From assembly GCA_963717085.1 (NCBI GenBank), contig CAVQVM010000013.1, positions 1 to 64,000 on the forward strand: a DNA stretch of 64,000 nucleotides, given 5' to 3'. The DNA comes from DASQUK01 sp963717085 (GTDB lineage: Bacteria > Actinomycetota > Acidimicrobiia > Acidimicrobiales > VFJN01). A program made the position numbers and the translations under genes. Each line of letters starts with the position of its first letter. The stretch's first letter is position 1. The notes under the pieces are model-generated. The model had not been told where the DNA came from. It was given only the letters and a program-made list of their open reading frames with translations, and ran no database searches. Shown here one piece after another: positions 42,060-50,477 of the stretch.

Positions 42060-42950
42060 TCAGGTCTCGGACTCTGCCTCGGCGAGGAGCGCGGGAACGA
42101 TTTCGGACAGCTCCTCGGGCTCCCAGCGGGCGCCTTTGTCGACGCCGGGACCCCGTTGCCAGCCGCGGGCCACGCCGATGCGGCCGCCGCCCACCAGGAA
42201 GACCTGACCGGTGACGCCCCGCGACTCGGGGCTGCCCAGCCAGACCACGAGCGGGGCCACGTTCTCGGCGGCGCTGCCATCGAACTCGCCGGGCCCGGGC
42301 ACCGGGCCGGCGCCGCGGAGGTTCTCGGTCATGCGGGTGCGGGCACCGGGAGCGATGGCGTTGACGGTCACGCCGTAACGGCCGAGCTCCTGCGCGGCGA
42401 TGATCGTGAACGCGGCGATGCCCGCCTTGGCGGCGCCGTAGTTGGTCTGACCGACGTTGCCGAAGATGCCCGACGTGGACGACGTGTTGACGATGCGGGC
42501 GTCCACCTCGTCTCCGGCACGAGCCCGCTCGCGCCAATGCTCGGCGGCGAAGTGCGCAGGCCCGAAGGTGCCCTTGAGGTGCACCTGGATCACCTTGTCC
42601 CACTCGCCCTCGGTCATGTTGACCAGCATCCGGTCGCGCAGGATGCCGGCGTTGTTGACCAGCACGTCCAGCCGGCCGTACGTCTCGAGCGCGGTCCGCA
42701 CGAGGCGCTCGGCGCCCTTCCACTCGGACACGTCGTCGCCGTTGGCGACGGCCTCGCCGCCAGTCGCCCGGATCTCGTCGACCACCGCGCCGGCGGGGCC
42801 GGTCGACGAGCCGGTGCCGTCGACGTCGGCACCGAGGTCGTTCACGACCACCCTCGCTCCCTGGCGGGCGAACTCCAGCGCATGCCCACGCCCGATGCCC
42901 CGGCCGGCGCCGGTCACGATCACCACCCGGCCACCGCAGATGCCCGTCAT
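42060..42950 (-). CDS. SDR-family 3-hydroxyacyl-CoA dehydrogenase-like enzyme
   Basis: 296-aa SDR related to the dehydrogenase part of peroxisomal multifunctional enzyme type 2. Motifs: VTGAGRGIGRGHAL near 11-24, VNDLGADVDG (NAD-type acidic residue), NNAGILRD near 100, and catalytic SSTSGIFGNVGQTNYGAAKAGI (split; Ser, Tyr and Lys) near 160-180. The C-terminal extension ends REELSEI-like sequence. ATG 42950 overlaps the acyl-CoA synthetase stop by ATGA; last gene of the leftward acyl-CoA operon, where it would oxidise a 3-hydroxyacyl-CoA. Confidence 0.87.
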   Translation of the reverse strand: MTGICGGRVVIVTGAGRGIGRGHALEFARQGARVVVNDLGADVDGTGSSTGPAGAVVDEIRATGGEAVANGDDVSEWKGAERLVRTALETYGRLDVLVNNAGILRDRMLVNMTEGEWDKVIQVHLKGTFGPAHFAAEHWRERARAGDEVDARIVNTSSTSGIFGNVGQTNYGAAKAGIAAFTIIAAQELGRYGVTVNAIAPGARTRMTENLRGAGPVPGPGEFDGSAAENVAPLVVWLGSPESRGVTGQVFLVGGGRIGVARGWQRGPGVDKGARWEPEELSEIVPALLAEAESET

Positions 42951-44515
42951 GCCGTCCCTCCCTGCAGGCTGCGGAAGCGCTCGCGCAGCAGGCGCTTGTA
43001 GATCTTGCCGTTGTCCTGGCGGGGCAGCTCGTCGATGAACTCGACCACCTGCGGGCACTTGAAGTTGGCCAGGCCGGCGCGACAGTGCCCGACGAGCTCG
43101 GCCGCCAGCTCCGGTGACGGCTCCCGGCCGGGCTGCAGCTCGACGATCGCAACCACCCGCTCACCCCACTCCTCGTCGGGCACCCCGATCGTCGCGGCGT
43201 CCCCGACGGCCGGGTGCTCGAGGAGCACGGCATCGACCTCGGCGGGATAGATGTTCACGCCCCCGGAGATGATCAGGTTGGCGCTGCGATCGGTCAGGAA
43301 CAGGTACCCGTCGTCGTCCACGTTGCCCATATCGCCGAGCGTGAAGTATTCGCCCCGGTAGGTGGACTCGGTCTTGTCGCTGTCCCTGAAGTACTCGAAG
43401 CGGCCGACCGCCGGTGCCTTCAGGAAGACGAGCCCCGTCTCGCCGGGGGGCAGCACCCGCCCGTCGGCGTCGCCGACCATCACCTGGCCGTCGGCGGGCC
43501 TGCCGACCGTGCCGGGTCGGGCGAGCCAGGTCGCCGAGTCGACGTAGCAGCCCGAGCCCTCCGTCGCCGCGTAGTACTCCCACACGACCGGACCGAGCCA
43601 CTCGATCATGCGCCGCTTCACCGGCACCGGGCAGGGGGCAGCCCCGTGGAGCACCGAGCGCAGCGTGGAGACGTCGTAGCCGGCCCGCACCTCCGGCGGC
43701 AGCGACAGGAGTCGGTGGAACATCGTCGGCACCATGTGCGTGTGGGTGATCCCGTGGGACTCGACCAGGGCCAGCGCCGCCTCGGCGTCCCACCGCTCCA
43801 TCAGCACGACCCCGACCCCGTGGGCGATCGGTGTCGTGAGCGAGAAGGCGAGCGGCGCGGCGTGGTACAGGGGCCCGGTGCAGAGGTGGCGGTCGCCGTC
43901 GCGATAGCCGAACAGGTTGACGGAGGTCGGGGGCGGTGTGTCCCGCCGGTGGACGCCCTTGGGTCGCCCGGTGGTACCCGACGTGTAGAGCATCGAGGAG
44001 CCGAGCACCGGATCGTCGATGTCGGCGCCGGCCTCATCGGCCAGCTCGGTGTCATAGGGCCGGAAGCCCTCGATGTCCCCGCCGACCGCCAGCGCCACCC
44101 GACAGCCGGGGGCGTGCCGCCGGGCGCCCAGGGCCACGGACGCGAGCGAGACGTCGGCCACGAGAGCCTTCGCCTCGCAGTTGTCGACGATGTAACCCGC
44201 CTCGTCGGCGGTCAGGTGCCAATTGACCGTGGTCAGCCGCCAGCCGGCGCGCTGACACGCCGCGCCCACCTCTGCGAACTCGGCCCGGTTGGGGCACAGC
44301 AGGGCCACGCCGTCTCCGGCCTCCAGCCCCAGGCGGCGCAGGGCGCGCACCAGCTGGTTGGCACGTCCGTTGAGCTCGGCGAACGTGCGGTCGCCGGCGG
44401 GTGCGACGATCGCGGGCGCGTCGGGCTGGCGCTGCGCCCACCAGGCCACGAGCATGCCGCGGCCGGCGCGCTCCAGCCGTTCGACGGCCTCGGCATCGCC
44501 GTCGGTCCTCGTCAT
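42947..44515 (-). CDS. Acyl-CoA synthetase (FadD-like, AMP-forming)
   Basis: 522-aa ANL ligase. P-loop LYTSGTTGRPKGV near 178, YAATEGSG near 317, the hinge YFTLGDMG near 395 and the C-terminal catalytic Lys in RQDNGKIYKRLL. The insertion NLFGYRDGDRHLC after the P-loop is typical of FadD proteins in steroid and terpenoid clusters of actinobacteria. GTG or ATG at 44515 overlaps the acyl-CoA dehydrogenase stop by ATGA. It should prime the acid that the rest of the operon degrades. Confidence 0.9.
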   Translation of the reverse strand: MTRTDGDAEAVERLERAGRGMLVAWWAQRQPDAPAIVAPAGDRTFAELNGRANQLVRALRRLGLEAGDGVALLCPNRAEFAEVGAACQRAGWRLTTVNWHLTADEAGYIVDNCEAKALVADVSLASVALGARRHAPGCRVALAVGGDIEGFRPYDTELADEAGADIDDPVLGSSMLYTSGTTGRPKGVHRRDTPPPTSVNLFGYRDGDRHLCTGPLYHAAPLAFSLTTPIAHGVGVVLMERWDAEAALALVESHGITHTHMVPTMFHRLLSLPPEVRAGYDVSTLRSVLHGAAPCPVPVKRRMIEWLGPVVWEYYAATEGSGCYVDSATWLARPGTVGRPADGQVMVGDADGRVLPPGETGLVFLKAPAVGRFEYFRDSDKTESTYRGEYFTLGDMGNVDDDGYLFLTDRSANLIISGGVNIYPAEVDAVLLEHPAVGDAATIGVPDEEWGERVVAIVELQPGREPSPELAAELVGHCRAGLANFKCPQVVEFIDELPRQDNGKIYKRLLRERFRSLQGGTA

Positions 44516-45735
44516 CGTTCGCCGCCTGGCGGAGGGTCCTTGGGCAGGCCCAGCACCCGCTCTCCCACGATGTTGCGCTGCACCTGGGCGGTGCCGCCCC
44601 AGATCGTGACGCTACGGGTGCCGAGGAAGGTTCGCTGCCAGCGGTCGGGCTCGTAGCGCCCGCTGTCCGTGGCGCCGTCGGGCATCACCAACGAATCCGC
44701 GCCCCGGATGTTGATGACCAGCTCAGCGAAGCGCTGGGCGTACTCCGACCAGAACATCTTGTTGAGCGCGGCGGCCGGCCCCGGCTCCTTGCGCGCCACC
44801 ACCTCGGACACGGTCCGCAGGCCCTGATAGCGCATGATCTGCACGTGGGTCCAGGCCCATGCCAGGTACTGGCGGATGACGGGGTCGGTCTCCCGGCCCA
44901 GCTTGCGAACCTCTTCGAGCACGGCTCGGAACTGCTTCTCGTACTGGACGTGCTGGGTGGTGGCGTTGCCGCCCCGCTCGTTGCCGAGGGTGGTCATGGT
45001 GACCCGCCAACCGCCGTGCAGGCCGCCGATGACGTTGAACAGCGGTGCCCGAGCCTCGGTGATGAAGGTCTCGGTGAACAGCGACTGCCCGGTCATCTGT
45101 CTGATCGGGCGCAGCTCGAAGCCGTTGGACGACCCATCGTCGCGGCGCATGGGCACCAGGACGTAAGAGATGCCCTTGTGTTTGGGCGCGTCCGGGTCGG
45201 TCCGGCACAAGCAGAACATCATGCCGGCGGCCTGGGCCCCCGAGGTCCAAACCTTCTGGCCGGTGATGACCAGTTCGTCGCCGTCGATGACGCCGCGGGT
45301 CTGGAGGCTGGCCAGGTCCGAGCCCGCGTCCGGCTCGGAGAAGCCTTGGCAGTAGCGGTCGGTGCCATCGATGATCCGCGGCAGGAAGTGGGCCTTCTGC
45401 TCGTCGCTCCCCCACACGATGATCGAGGGTCCGACCAGCCACTCCCCCATGCCGCGCGTGAGGCGCGGGACCCCTGCCCTGGCGAACTCCTCGTTGAGCA
45501 CGGCGACCTCCACACCGCCGAGTCCGCGACCCCCATACTCCTTCGGCCAGGACACGCACATGAGGCCGGCCTCGTGCAGCTTGCGTGCCCAGCCCTCGGC
45601 GCCGGGCACGCGCTGGAGGGCCAGCTGCTCGGCCTCCACGCCCGCCAGCTCCTCGGGCCGGTTGGCCTCCAACCAGGCCCGCACCTCATCACGGAACGCC
45701 CGGGCGCTCGGACCGAGATCCAACTCAGCTGGCAT
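44512..45735 (-). CDS. Acyl-CoA dehydrogenase
   Basis: 407-aa FAD-dependent acyl-CoA dehydrogenase. The FAD/substrate loop CQGFSEPDAGSDLASLQTR is near residues 130-148, KVWTSGAQAA follows, and the C-terminal domain contains IWGGTAQVQRNIVGERVL, the family C-terminal signature. ATG 45735 is preceded by a GGAGGGGG-like RBS; longer in-frame readings upstream are low-complexity. It probably introduces the alpha-beta double bond in a side-chain beta-oxidation cycle, and is cotranscribed with the ligase and SDR. Confidence 0.92.
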   Translation of the reverse strand: MPAELDLGPSARAFRDEVRAWLEANRPEELAGVEAEQLALQRVPGAEGWARKLHEAGLMCVSWPKEYGGRGLGGVEVAVLNEEFARAGVPRLTRGMGEWLVGPSIIVWGSDEQKAHFLPRIIDGTDRYCQGFSEPDAGSDLASLQTRGVIDGDELVITGQKVWTSGAQAAGMMFCLCRTDPDAPKHKGISYVLVPMRRDDGSSNGFELRPIRQMTGQSLFTETFITEARAPLFNVIGGLHGGWRVTMTTLGNERGGNATTQHVQYEKQFRAVLEEVRKLGRETDPVIRQYLAWAWTHVQIMRYQGLRTVSEVVARKEPGPAAALNKMFWSEYAQRFAELVINIRGADSLVMPDGATDSGRYEPDRWQRTFLGTRSVTIWGGTAQVQRNIVGERVLGLPKDPPPGGER

Positions 45736-45767
45736 GCCTCCCCCTCGCTTCGTTCCGTTGGCTCCGA

Positions 45768-46172
45768 TCAGTCGTCGGGCGCGAAGAGCGGCAATCGGCG
45801 CCCGTCGGAGAGGGGTTCCCAGGTGACCCCCACCCGATCGCCAACCGCGACCCGGTCGGGCGGGCAGCCCACGACGTTCGAGAGCAGCCGCACCCCCTCG
45901 TCGAGCTCGACCAGCGCCACCACGTACGGCGCCTCGAGCGCCCGGGTCTGCGCCTTGTGCTCCACGGTGCAGGCGTAGACGACGCCGCCGCCCTGGCTCT
46001 CGCGCCATTCGAGCGTCGAGCCCAGGCACGCGGGACACACCTCCCGGGGATACCAGACGGGGCGCTCACACGCCGTGCACCACTGAAGGAGCAGCCGTCC
46101 CTGGCGCGTTGCCTCCCAGAACGGTGCGGCCACTTCGCTGACCGGCGGCTCGAAGCGCATCGGCTCGCTCAC
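45768..46172 (-). CDS. DUF35 (zinc-ribbon plus OB-fold) acyl-CoA-associated protein
   Basis: 134-aa ChsH2/DUF35-type protein. The rubredoxin-like zinc ribbon has two CxxC pairs (WCTACERP and EVCPACLG, residues about 31-50), followed by the OB-fold (VVYACTVEHKAQ, PYVVALVELDEGVRLLSNVVG). Proteins of this type form complexes with thiolase-fold partners such as Ltp2 and shape their substrate channel. Its ATG overlaps the stop of the thiolase-like gene by 4 bp, which indicates exactly that partnership. Confidence 0.9.
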   Translation of the reverse strand: MSEPMRFEPPVSEVAAPFWEATRQGRLLLQWCTACERPVWYPREVCPACLGSTLEWRESQGGGVVYACTVEHKAQTRALEAPYVVALVELDEGVRLLSNVVGCPPDRVAVGDRVGVTWEPLSDGRRLPLFAPDD

Positions 46173-47329
46173 GACAACGTCCCTTCGGTGCCGAGCACCA
46201 GGGTGGACATCACCGACAGCACCATGCCGGATCCGTGGGCCACGGCGATCTCGGCGCCGTGGACCTGGCGGGGACCGGCCTCGCCCCGGAGTTGGCGGGC
46301 GGCCTCCACGATCAGGAACATGCCGTACTGGCCGGGATGGGTGTAGGAGAGGCCGCCGCCGTTGGTGTTCATCGGCAGCAGGCCGCCGGGGCCGGTGCGC
46401 CCGCCCTCGACGAAGGCCCCGCCCTCGCCCTTGGCGCAGAAGCCCAGGTCCTCCAGGTGGAGCAGCGCCGTGATCGTGAAGCTGTCATAGCCCATCAACA
46501 CGTCGACGTCGCTCGGCTTGACCCCGGCCTGGCGGAACGCGTTGGCCCCGGACACCGCGCCGGGCGTCACCGTCAGGTCGGGCATCTGGCTGATCATCGC
46601 GTGGTCGTGACAGGTGGCCGCCCCGAGGACGTACACCGGCGGCTTGGGCAGCGCGCGGGCCCGCTCGGCGCTGGTCATGACGAAGGCCGCGGCCCCATCG
46701 GTCACCAGGCAGCAGTCGAGCAGGTGCAGCGGCGACGACTGCATCGGCGAAGCCAGCACGTCCTCCACGGTGATCGGGTCCCGGTAGCGGGCCCGCGGGT
46801 TCAAGGCGGCCCACGCCCGGGTGCTCACTGCGACCTGGGCGAGCTGCTCCGACGTGGTCCCGAACTCCGCCATGTGCCGGCTTGCCGCCAGCGCGTAAGG
46901 CCCCATCGGCATCCGCATGCCGTAGGGGAGCTCCCACTCGACCATCGGATTCGGCCCCGGCGGCCGCTGGAACTCGCGGCTGCGCCCGTGGCGCCGGTCG
47001 CTGCGCGGTGTCGATGCATAGACCCCCAGCACGACCTCACACAGGCCGGCCGCGATCGCCGCCGCCGCGTGCTCGACGTGGATCTCGTAGCTCGACCCAC
47101 CGGTGTTGGTGGAGTCGGTGAACCGGGGGTGGATGCCCAGGTACTCGGCCAGCCCGACGGACGACTGCCCGTGGCACACCCCGTCGACGTCGGCCAGCGT
47201 GAGCCCCGCGTCATCCAGCGCCTCGCTGATGACCCGCGCCTCCAGCGCCCGCCCATGGGCGTCGAGCTCACCCGTCGGCGACACCGCGTCGGCCACCCCG
47301 ACGATGGCGGCTCGTCCTCGCAAGCTCAT
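46169..47329 (-). CDS. Thiolase-fold lipid-transfer-type protein (Ltp2/SCP-x-like)
   Basis: 386-aa thiolase-superfamily protein. The expected nucleophilic Cys is absent: the region reads DSTNTGGSSYEIHVEHAA, and the C-terminal CxG is replaced by VAHGSGM. This matches the Ltp2-type aldolases or non-decarboxylative thiolase-like proteins rather than classical thiolases; MNTNGGGLSYTHPGQYGMF keeps the NxxGG-type loop. With the DUF35 protein it would catalyse the C-C cleavage of a beta-hydroxy- or beta-keto-acyl-CoA. First gene of the leftward operon, divergent from a TetR gene. Confidence 0.85.
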   Translation of the reverse strand: MSLRGRAAIVGVADAVSPTGELDAHGRALEARVISEALDDAGLTLADVDGVCHGQSSVGLAEYLGIHPRFTDSTNTGGSSYEIHVEHAAAAIAAGLCEVVLGVYASTPRSDRRHGRSREFQRPPGPNPMVEWELPYGMRMPMGPYALAASRHMAEFGTTSEQLAQVAVSTRAWAALNPRARYRDPITVEDVLASPMQSSPLHLLDCCLVTDGAAAFVMTSAERARALPKPPVYVLGAATCHDHAMISQMPDLTVTPGAVSGANAFRQAGVKPSDVDVLMGYDSFTITALLHLEDLGFCAKGEGGAFVEGGRTGPGGLLPMNTNGGGLSYTHPGQYGMFLIVEAARQLRGEAGPRQVHGAEIAVAHGSGMVLSVMSTLVLGTEGTLS

Positions 47330-47399
47330 CCGTTGACCGCCGCGGCTGCACCGGTGCGGCTCAGGGGTTCCATCGACGTCGCCACGGCGCGCCTCGGCG

Positions 47400-47413
47400 G
47401 TTGACTAAGTAAC
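47400..47413. promoter_or_regulatory. Possible TetR operator between thiolase-like gene and TetR
   Basis: GTTGACTAAGTAAC has inner arms ACT/AGT around A and outer GTT/AAC, with one base missing in the right arm. It lies in the AT-rich divergent promoter region. Confidence 0.3.
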
Positions 47414-47461
47414 ACGCGCTCTTTATTTTCGCGTCATGGCGGTACCCGGGGCAACAGCCCG

Positions 47462-48094
47462 GTGCCCGGCCCGGTCGGTGGTCGCCGAGTAGCGGTGGGC
47501 CGGATCGCGGGAGTGACGCCCGAGGAGACACGAGAGCGGTTGCTCGACGCCGCGGCGCGGCTGTTCGAGCTCCAGGGCTACGAGGGCGCAACGGTCGCCC
47601 AGATCGCCAAGGCGGCCGGGGTCTCGAGCGGTGCCATCTATGCCCATTACTCGACGAAGGCCGAGCTCCTGGTCGACGCCCTCCGGGCGCACCGCGAACG
47701 GGCCACGGCCGCGCTGTTCCCGCCCGGCCGCCGGAGCAACGTCGCCGACCTGCTGGTCGCGCTCGGCGTGCGCCTCGGCACCCGCGACCCCGACGCGACC
47801 GCCTTGCTCGCCGAGGCCCTGCTCGCCTCGCGGCGTGATGCGGAGCTGGGCCAAGTGCTCACCACCGCACTGGGCGAGCGGGAGCAGCTCCTGGCCGCGC
47901 TCATCACGCGGGGCCAGACCGCGGGCGAGCTGACCGACGACGTCTCGCCCGAGGCCGCGGCCCGCTTCGCCCTCATGCTCGGCCTCGGCTCGATGCTCGT
48001 CCGGACCCTCGACCTTCCGGAGACCGATCCCACCGACTGGACAGCCTTCATCCGCCGCGTCATCGGCGCCTTCACCGAGGAGACGAACCAATGA
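47462..48094 (+). CDS. TetR-family transcriptional regulator
   Basis: Up to 210 aa from GTG 47462; starts at 47495 or at the TPEETRERLL codon would remove the Arg/Gly-rich leader. The HTH is clear: TRERLLDAAARLFELQGYEGATVAQIAKAAGVSSGAIYAHYSTKAELL. Position divergent from the acyl-CoA operon suggests control of it by an acyl-CoA ligand. The 132-bp gap is relatively AT-rich (CTCTTTATTTTCG) and holds GTTGACTAAGTAAC at 47400-47413, an imperfect inverted repeat that may be the operator. Confidence 0.85.
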   Translation: MPGPVGGRRVAVGRIAGVTPEETRERLLDAAARLFELQGYEGATVAQIAKAAGVSSGAIYAHYSTKAELLVDALRAHRERATAALFPPGRRSNVADLLVALGVRLGTRDPDATALLAEALLASRRDAELGQVLTTALGEREQLLAALITRGQTAGELTDDVSPEAAARFALMLGLGSMLVRTLDLPETDPTDWTAFIRRVIGAFTEETNQ

Positions 48095-48297
48095 CCCAGC
48101 CCGGCCGCGACGTCAACAGCGTCAACGAGATCGTCGTCGATCGCGACCCCGCCGCGCTCGAGTCCGTCATCCACGACATCGAGCTCGGCATCATCCAGTT
48201 CGAGGATGGGGCCGACACCAGCGAGGAGTACGGCGACCTCGACGCGGTCGCCGCCGACCGGGCGCTCACAACCCCGGCACAGGTCGGGACGGCCTGA
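48091..48297 (+). CDS. Small acidic protein of unknown function
   Basis: 68 aa, starting ATG 48091 overlapping the TetR stop (ATGA) and ending 1 bp before the LLM oxidoreductase ATG, so it is embedded in a coupled three-gene unit. Composition is acidic (repeated Asp/Glu: DIELGIIQFEDGADTSEEYGDLDAV). No Cys, no TM, no recognised domain. The coding frame keeps the third-position GC bias of its neighbours and both ends are coupled, which supports reality. Confidence 0.6.
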   Translation: MTQPGRDVNSVNEIVVDRDPAALESVIHDIELGIIQFEDGADTSEEYGDLDAVAADRALTTPAQVGTA

Positions 48298-48298
48298 G

Positions 48299-49219
48299 AT
48301 GCGCATCGGGTTGCCAGGACTCGGCAGGAGCGTCGACCACATCGTCGAGCAGGCCGAGCGTGCCGAAGCGGACGGCTTCACCAGCCTGTGGTACGCGAGC
48401 GCCACCGCCGGTGACCCGATGGTGGCGATGGCGCTCGCCGGTCGGGCCACTTCCACGATAGAGCTGGGCACGGCGGTGCTGCAGACCTATGCCTGCCACC
48501 CCGTCCTGCAGGCCAGCCGGGCGGCCGCCGTCGCGTCGGCAATCGGCGTGCCCGGGCGGTTCACGCTCGGCGTCGGCCCGTCGCACCAGCCGGTCATCGA
48601 GGGGATGCTCGGGTTGTCGTACGCAACCCCGGGGCGGCACACCGATGAGTACGTCCAGATCGTCGCTGCCCTCCTCCGCGGGGAGCCGGTGAGCTTCGCC
48701 GGCGAGGAGTTCCGGGTTAACGCCGGGCCGCCCGACCGGATCGGCGACGTGGAGATCCCCGTCCTCGTGGCGGCGCTGGGTCCTCGCCTGCTGCGCGTGG
48801 CGGGCCAGCACGCAGCCGGCACGATCACGTGGATGGCGAACACCACCGCGATCGCAAAGCACGTCGCACCCCGCCTCCGCAAAGCGGCAGCCGACGCCGG
48901 TCGGGGGGAGCCGAGGATCGTGGTGGGCTTGCCGGTGGCGGTGCACGACGACGTCGCCCAAGCCCGGTCGCGGGCCGCCGAGCAGTTCGCCCTCTACGGC
49001 ACGCTGCCCAACTACCAGCGCATCCTCGAGCACGGCGGCGTGACCGGGCCGGCCGACGCGGCGATCGTGGGCGACGAGAGCAGCGTCGCCGCTCAGATCG
49101 AGGCGCTGTTCGATGCCGGCGCCACCGACGTATGGGCGGCCCCCTTCCCCGTCGGCGACGACCGGCCGGCATCGAGAGAGCGCACCCGCGCCCTTCTCAA
49201 GGACCTGGCCGCCGGCTGA
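48299..49219 (+). CDS. LLM-class F420-dependent oxidoreductase
   Basis: 306-aa TIM-barrel luciferase-like enzyme, TIGR03564-type by appearance. Segments: RIGLPGLGRSVDHIVEQAERAEADGFTSLWYA at the N-terminus, TAVLQTYACHPVLQASRAA, GRFTLGVGPSHQPVIEGMLG near 90, and GTITWMANTTAIAKHV. F420 (rather than FMN) is presumed because the family in Actinobacteria normally uses it. ATG 48299 follows the small protein gene by one base. It may reduce or oxidise an intermediate handled by the neighbouring acyl-CoA operon; not proven. Confidence 0.86.
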   Translation: MRIGLPGLGRSVDHIVEQAERAEADGFTSLWYASATAGDPMVAMALAGRATSTIELGTAVLQTYACHPVLQASRAAAVASAIGVPGRFTLGVGPSHQPVIEGMLGLSYATPGRHTDEYVQIVAALLRGEPVSFAGEEFRVNAGPPDRIGDVEIPVLVAALGPRLLRVAGQHAAGTITWMANTTAIAKHVAPRLRKAAADAGRGEPRIVVGLPVAVHDDVAQARSRAAEQFALYGTLPNYQRILEHGGVTGPADAAIVGDESSVAAQIEALFDAGATDVWAAPFPVGDDRPASRERTRALLKDLAAG

Positions 49220-49322
49220 ACTGCTCCGGCGGTCGCCAGATCCGTCGTTGCGGGCACACGATCTGGGACCTGAAGCGGAAGTGGTTGCCTGGCGACCACT
49301 TCGGTTCCAATGATCTGTACCC

Positions 49323-49886
49323 ATGCGGCTCATCCTCCTCGGGGCACCCGGCTCAGGGAAGGGCACCCAGGCGGCGGTACTCGCCGATCACTTCGGGGTG
49401 CCGCATATCTCCAGCGGGGAGCTGCTCCGGCACCACGTCGCCGTGGGCACCGAACTCGGCCCCGAGGTTGCTAGGTATATCGAGCAGGGCGAGCTGGCGC
49501 CGGACCATCTGGTCGCGGCGGTCGTGGGTGAGGCGCTCGCGGGCGCCGATCGCGGCTACGTCCTCGAGGGCTTCCCGCGCGCCGTGTCGCAGGCCCGGGA
49601 GGCCGAGGCGCGCTACGGCGCCGGGTTCGCGGACGCGGTGGTGTTCCTGGAGGTGCCGGACGGCGTGACCCGGCAACGCCTGGCACGGCGCATGTCCGGC
49701 GGACGGTCCGACGACCGTGATCCCGAGATCATCGAACGCCGGCTCCGAAGGTTCCACGCCGAGACGGAGCCGTTGGTCGACTACTACCGGGATCGTGGCC
49801 TTCTCGTGACCGTCGACGCCGCCCAACCGCCGCCCGTGGTGACCGGGGCCATCCTGGCGGCGCTCGCCGACACCGCCCACCCCTGA
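49323..49886 (+). CDS. adk: Adenylate kinase (short type)
   Basis: 187-aa nucleoside-monophosphate kinase. P-loop LLGAPGSGKGTQA at residues 4-16, NMP-binding HISSGELLRHHVA near 28, the core GYVLEGFPRAVSQA near 79, and the short LID region RRMSGGRSDDRDPEIIERRL without the zinc/insert LID. The usual housekeeping adk lies between secY and map/infA; here it stands alone, suggesting a paralogue. ATG 49323 has no strong RBS. ATP:AMP phosphotransfer is expected. Confidence 0.88.
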   Translation: MRLILLGAPGSGKGTQAAVLADHFGVPHISSGELLRHHVAVGTELGPEVARYIEQGELAPDHLVAAVVGEALAGADRGYVLEGFPRAVSQAREAEARYGAGFADAVVFLEVPDGVTRQRLARRMSGGRSDDRDPEIIERRLRRFHAETEPLVDYYRDRGLLVTVDAAQPPPVVTGAILAALADTAHP

Positions 49887-49920
49887 GACCACGCGCTCGC
49901 GGCGTCCGCCGTCGGACGAA

Positions 49921-50412
49921 TCAGGCCGAGCGCCGTTGACGCAGCATGCTCCGGTAGCGGATGTTCTCGGCCATGACCCGACGGTTGTACGCCCGGATCA
50001 ACTCGTCGCGTTCCCTGGCCATCTCCTCGGCCGTGATCTCGGAGCGGCTGAAGCGCTGGTAGGACTCCTCCAGCCGGCGGTCGAGCTCGGCCTCGGCCAT
50101 GCGTAGCTGCTCCAAGGTGCCCACTCTTGTGCGGCGGCGGGGCGGCGGCCCTCGCCGGGACGCGGCCGCGATGGGCGCTTCGTCGAGCCGGTTCCCGGCG
50201 ATGTCACCCTGGGGCAACACCGCCTCGGCTCGGACGAACTGGTCCGCCGCCTTGTTGACCGCGACGCGGACGAGCCTGGGCTGCTCGACGCAGAGACGCT
50301 GGCACTCATCCGCCGTGCAGTAGTCGTAGCCGAGCTCGACCCGGCGCGGATCGACCGGCGTTCCACAGATCCGGCACTCCAACGACGACAACCCTTCGAC
50401 AACCCTGGGCAA
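49921..50412 (-). CDS. Cys-rich small protein with helical C-terminus, unknown
   Basis: 163 aa. The N-terminus has a probable zinc-knuckle, CRICGTPVDPRRVELGYDYCTADEC (four Cys within residues 13-37; pattern C-x2-C ... C-x4-C), followed by an Arg/Pro linker (RRGPPPRRRTR) and a long amphipathic helix (EQLRMAEAELDRRLEESYQRFS...MARERDELIRAYNRRV). This could be a nucleic-acid- or ribosome-associated protein, but no family can be named with confidence. It is followed only by an unrelated adk gene in the opposite direction. Confidence 0.65.
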   Translation of the reverse strand: MPRVVEGLSSLECRICGTPVDPRRVELGYDYCTADECQRLCVEQPRLVRVAVNKAADQFVRAEAVLPQGDIAGNRLDEAPIAAASRRGPPPRRRTRVGTLEQLRMAEAELDRRLEESYQRFSRSEITAEEMARERDELIRAYNRRVMAENIRYRSMLRQRRSA

Positions 50413-50477
50413 CAGAGCAGGTCAGGCTATCGGTTCCGTCGTGAAAACCCGACCCCGACCACTCGCGGAGGTGGTCC

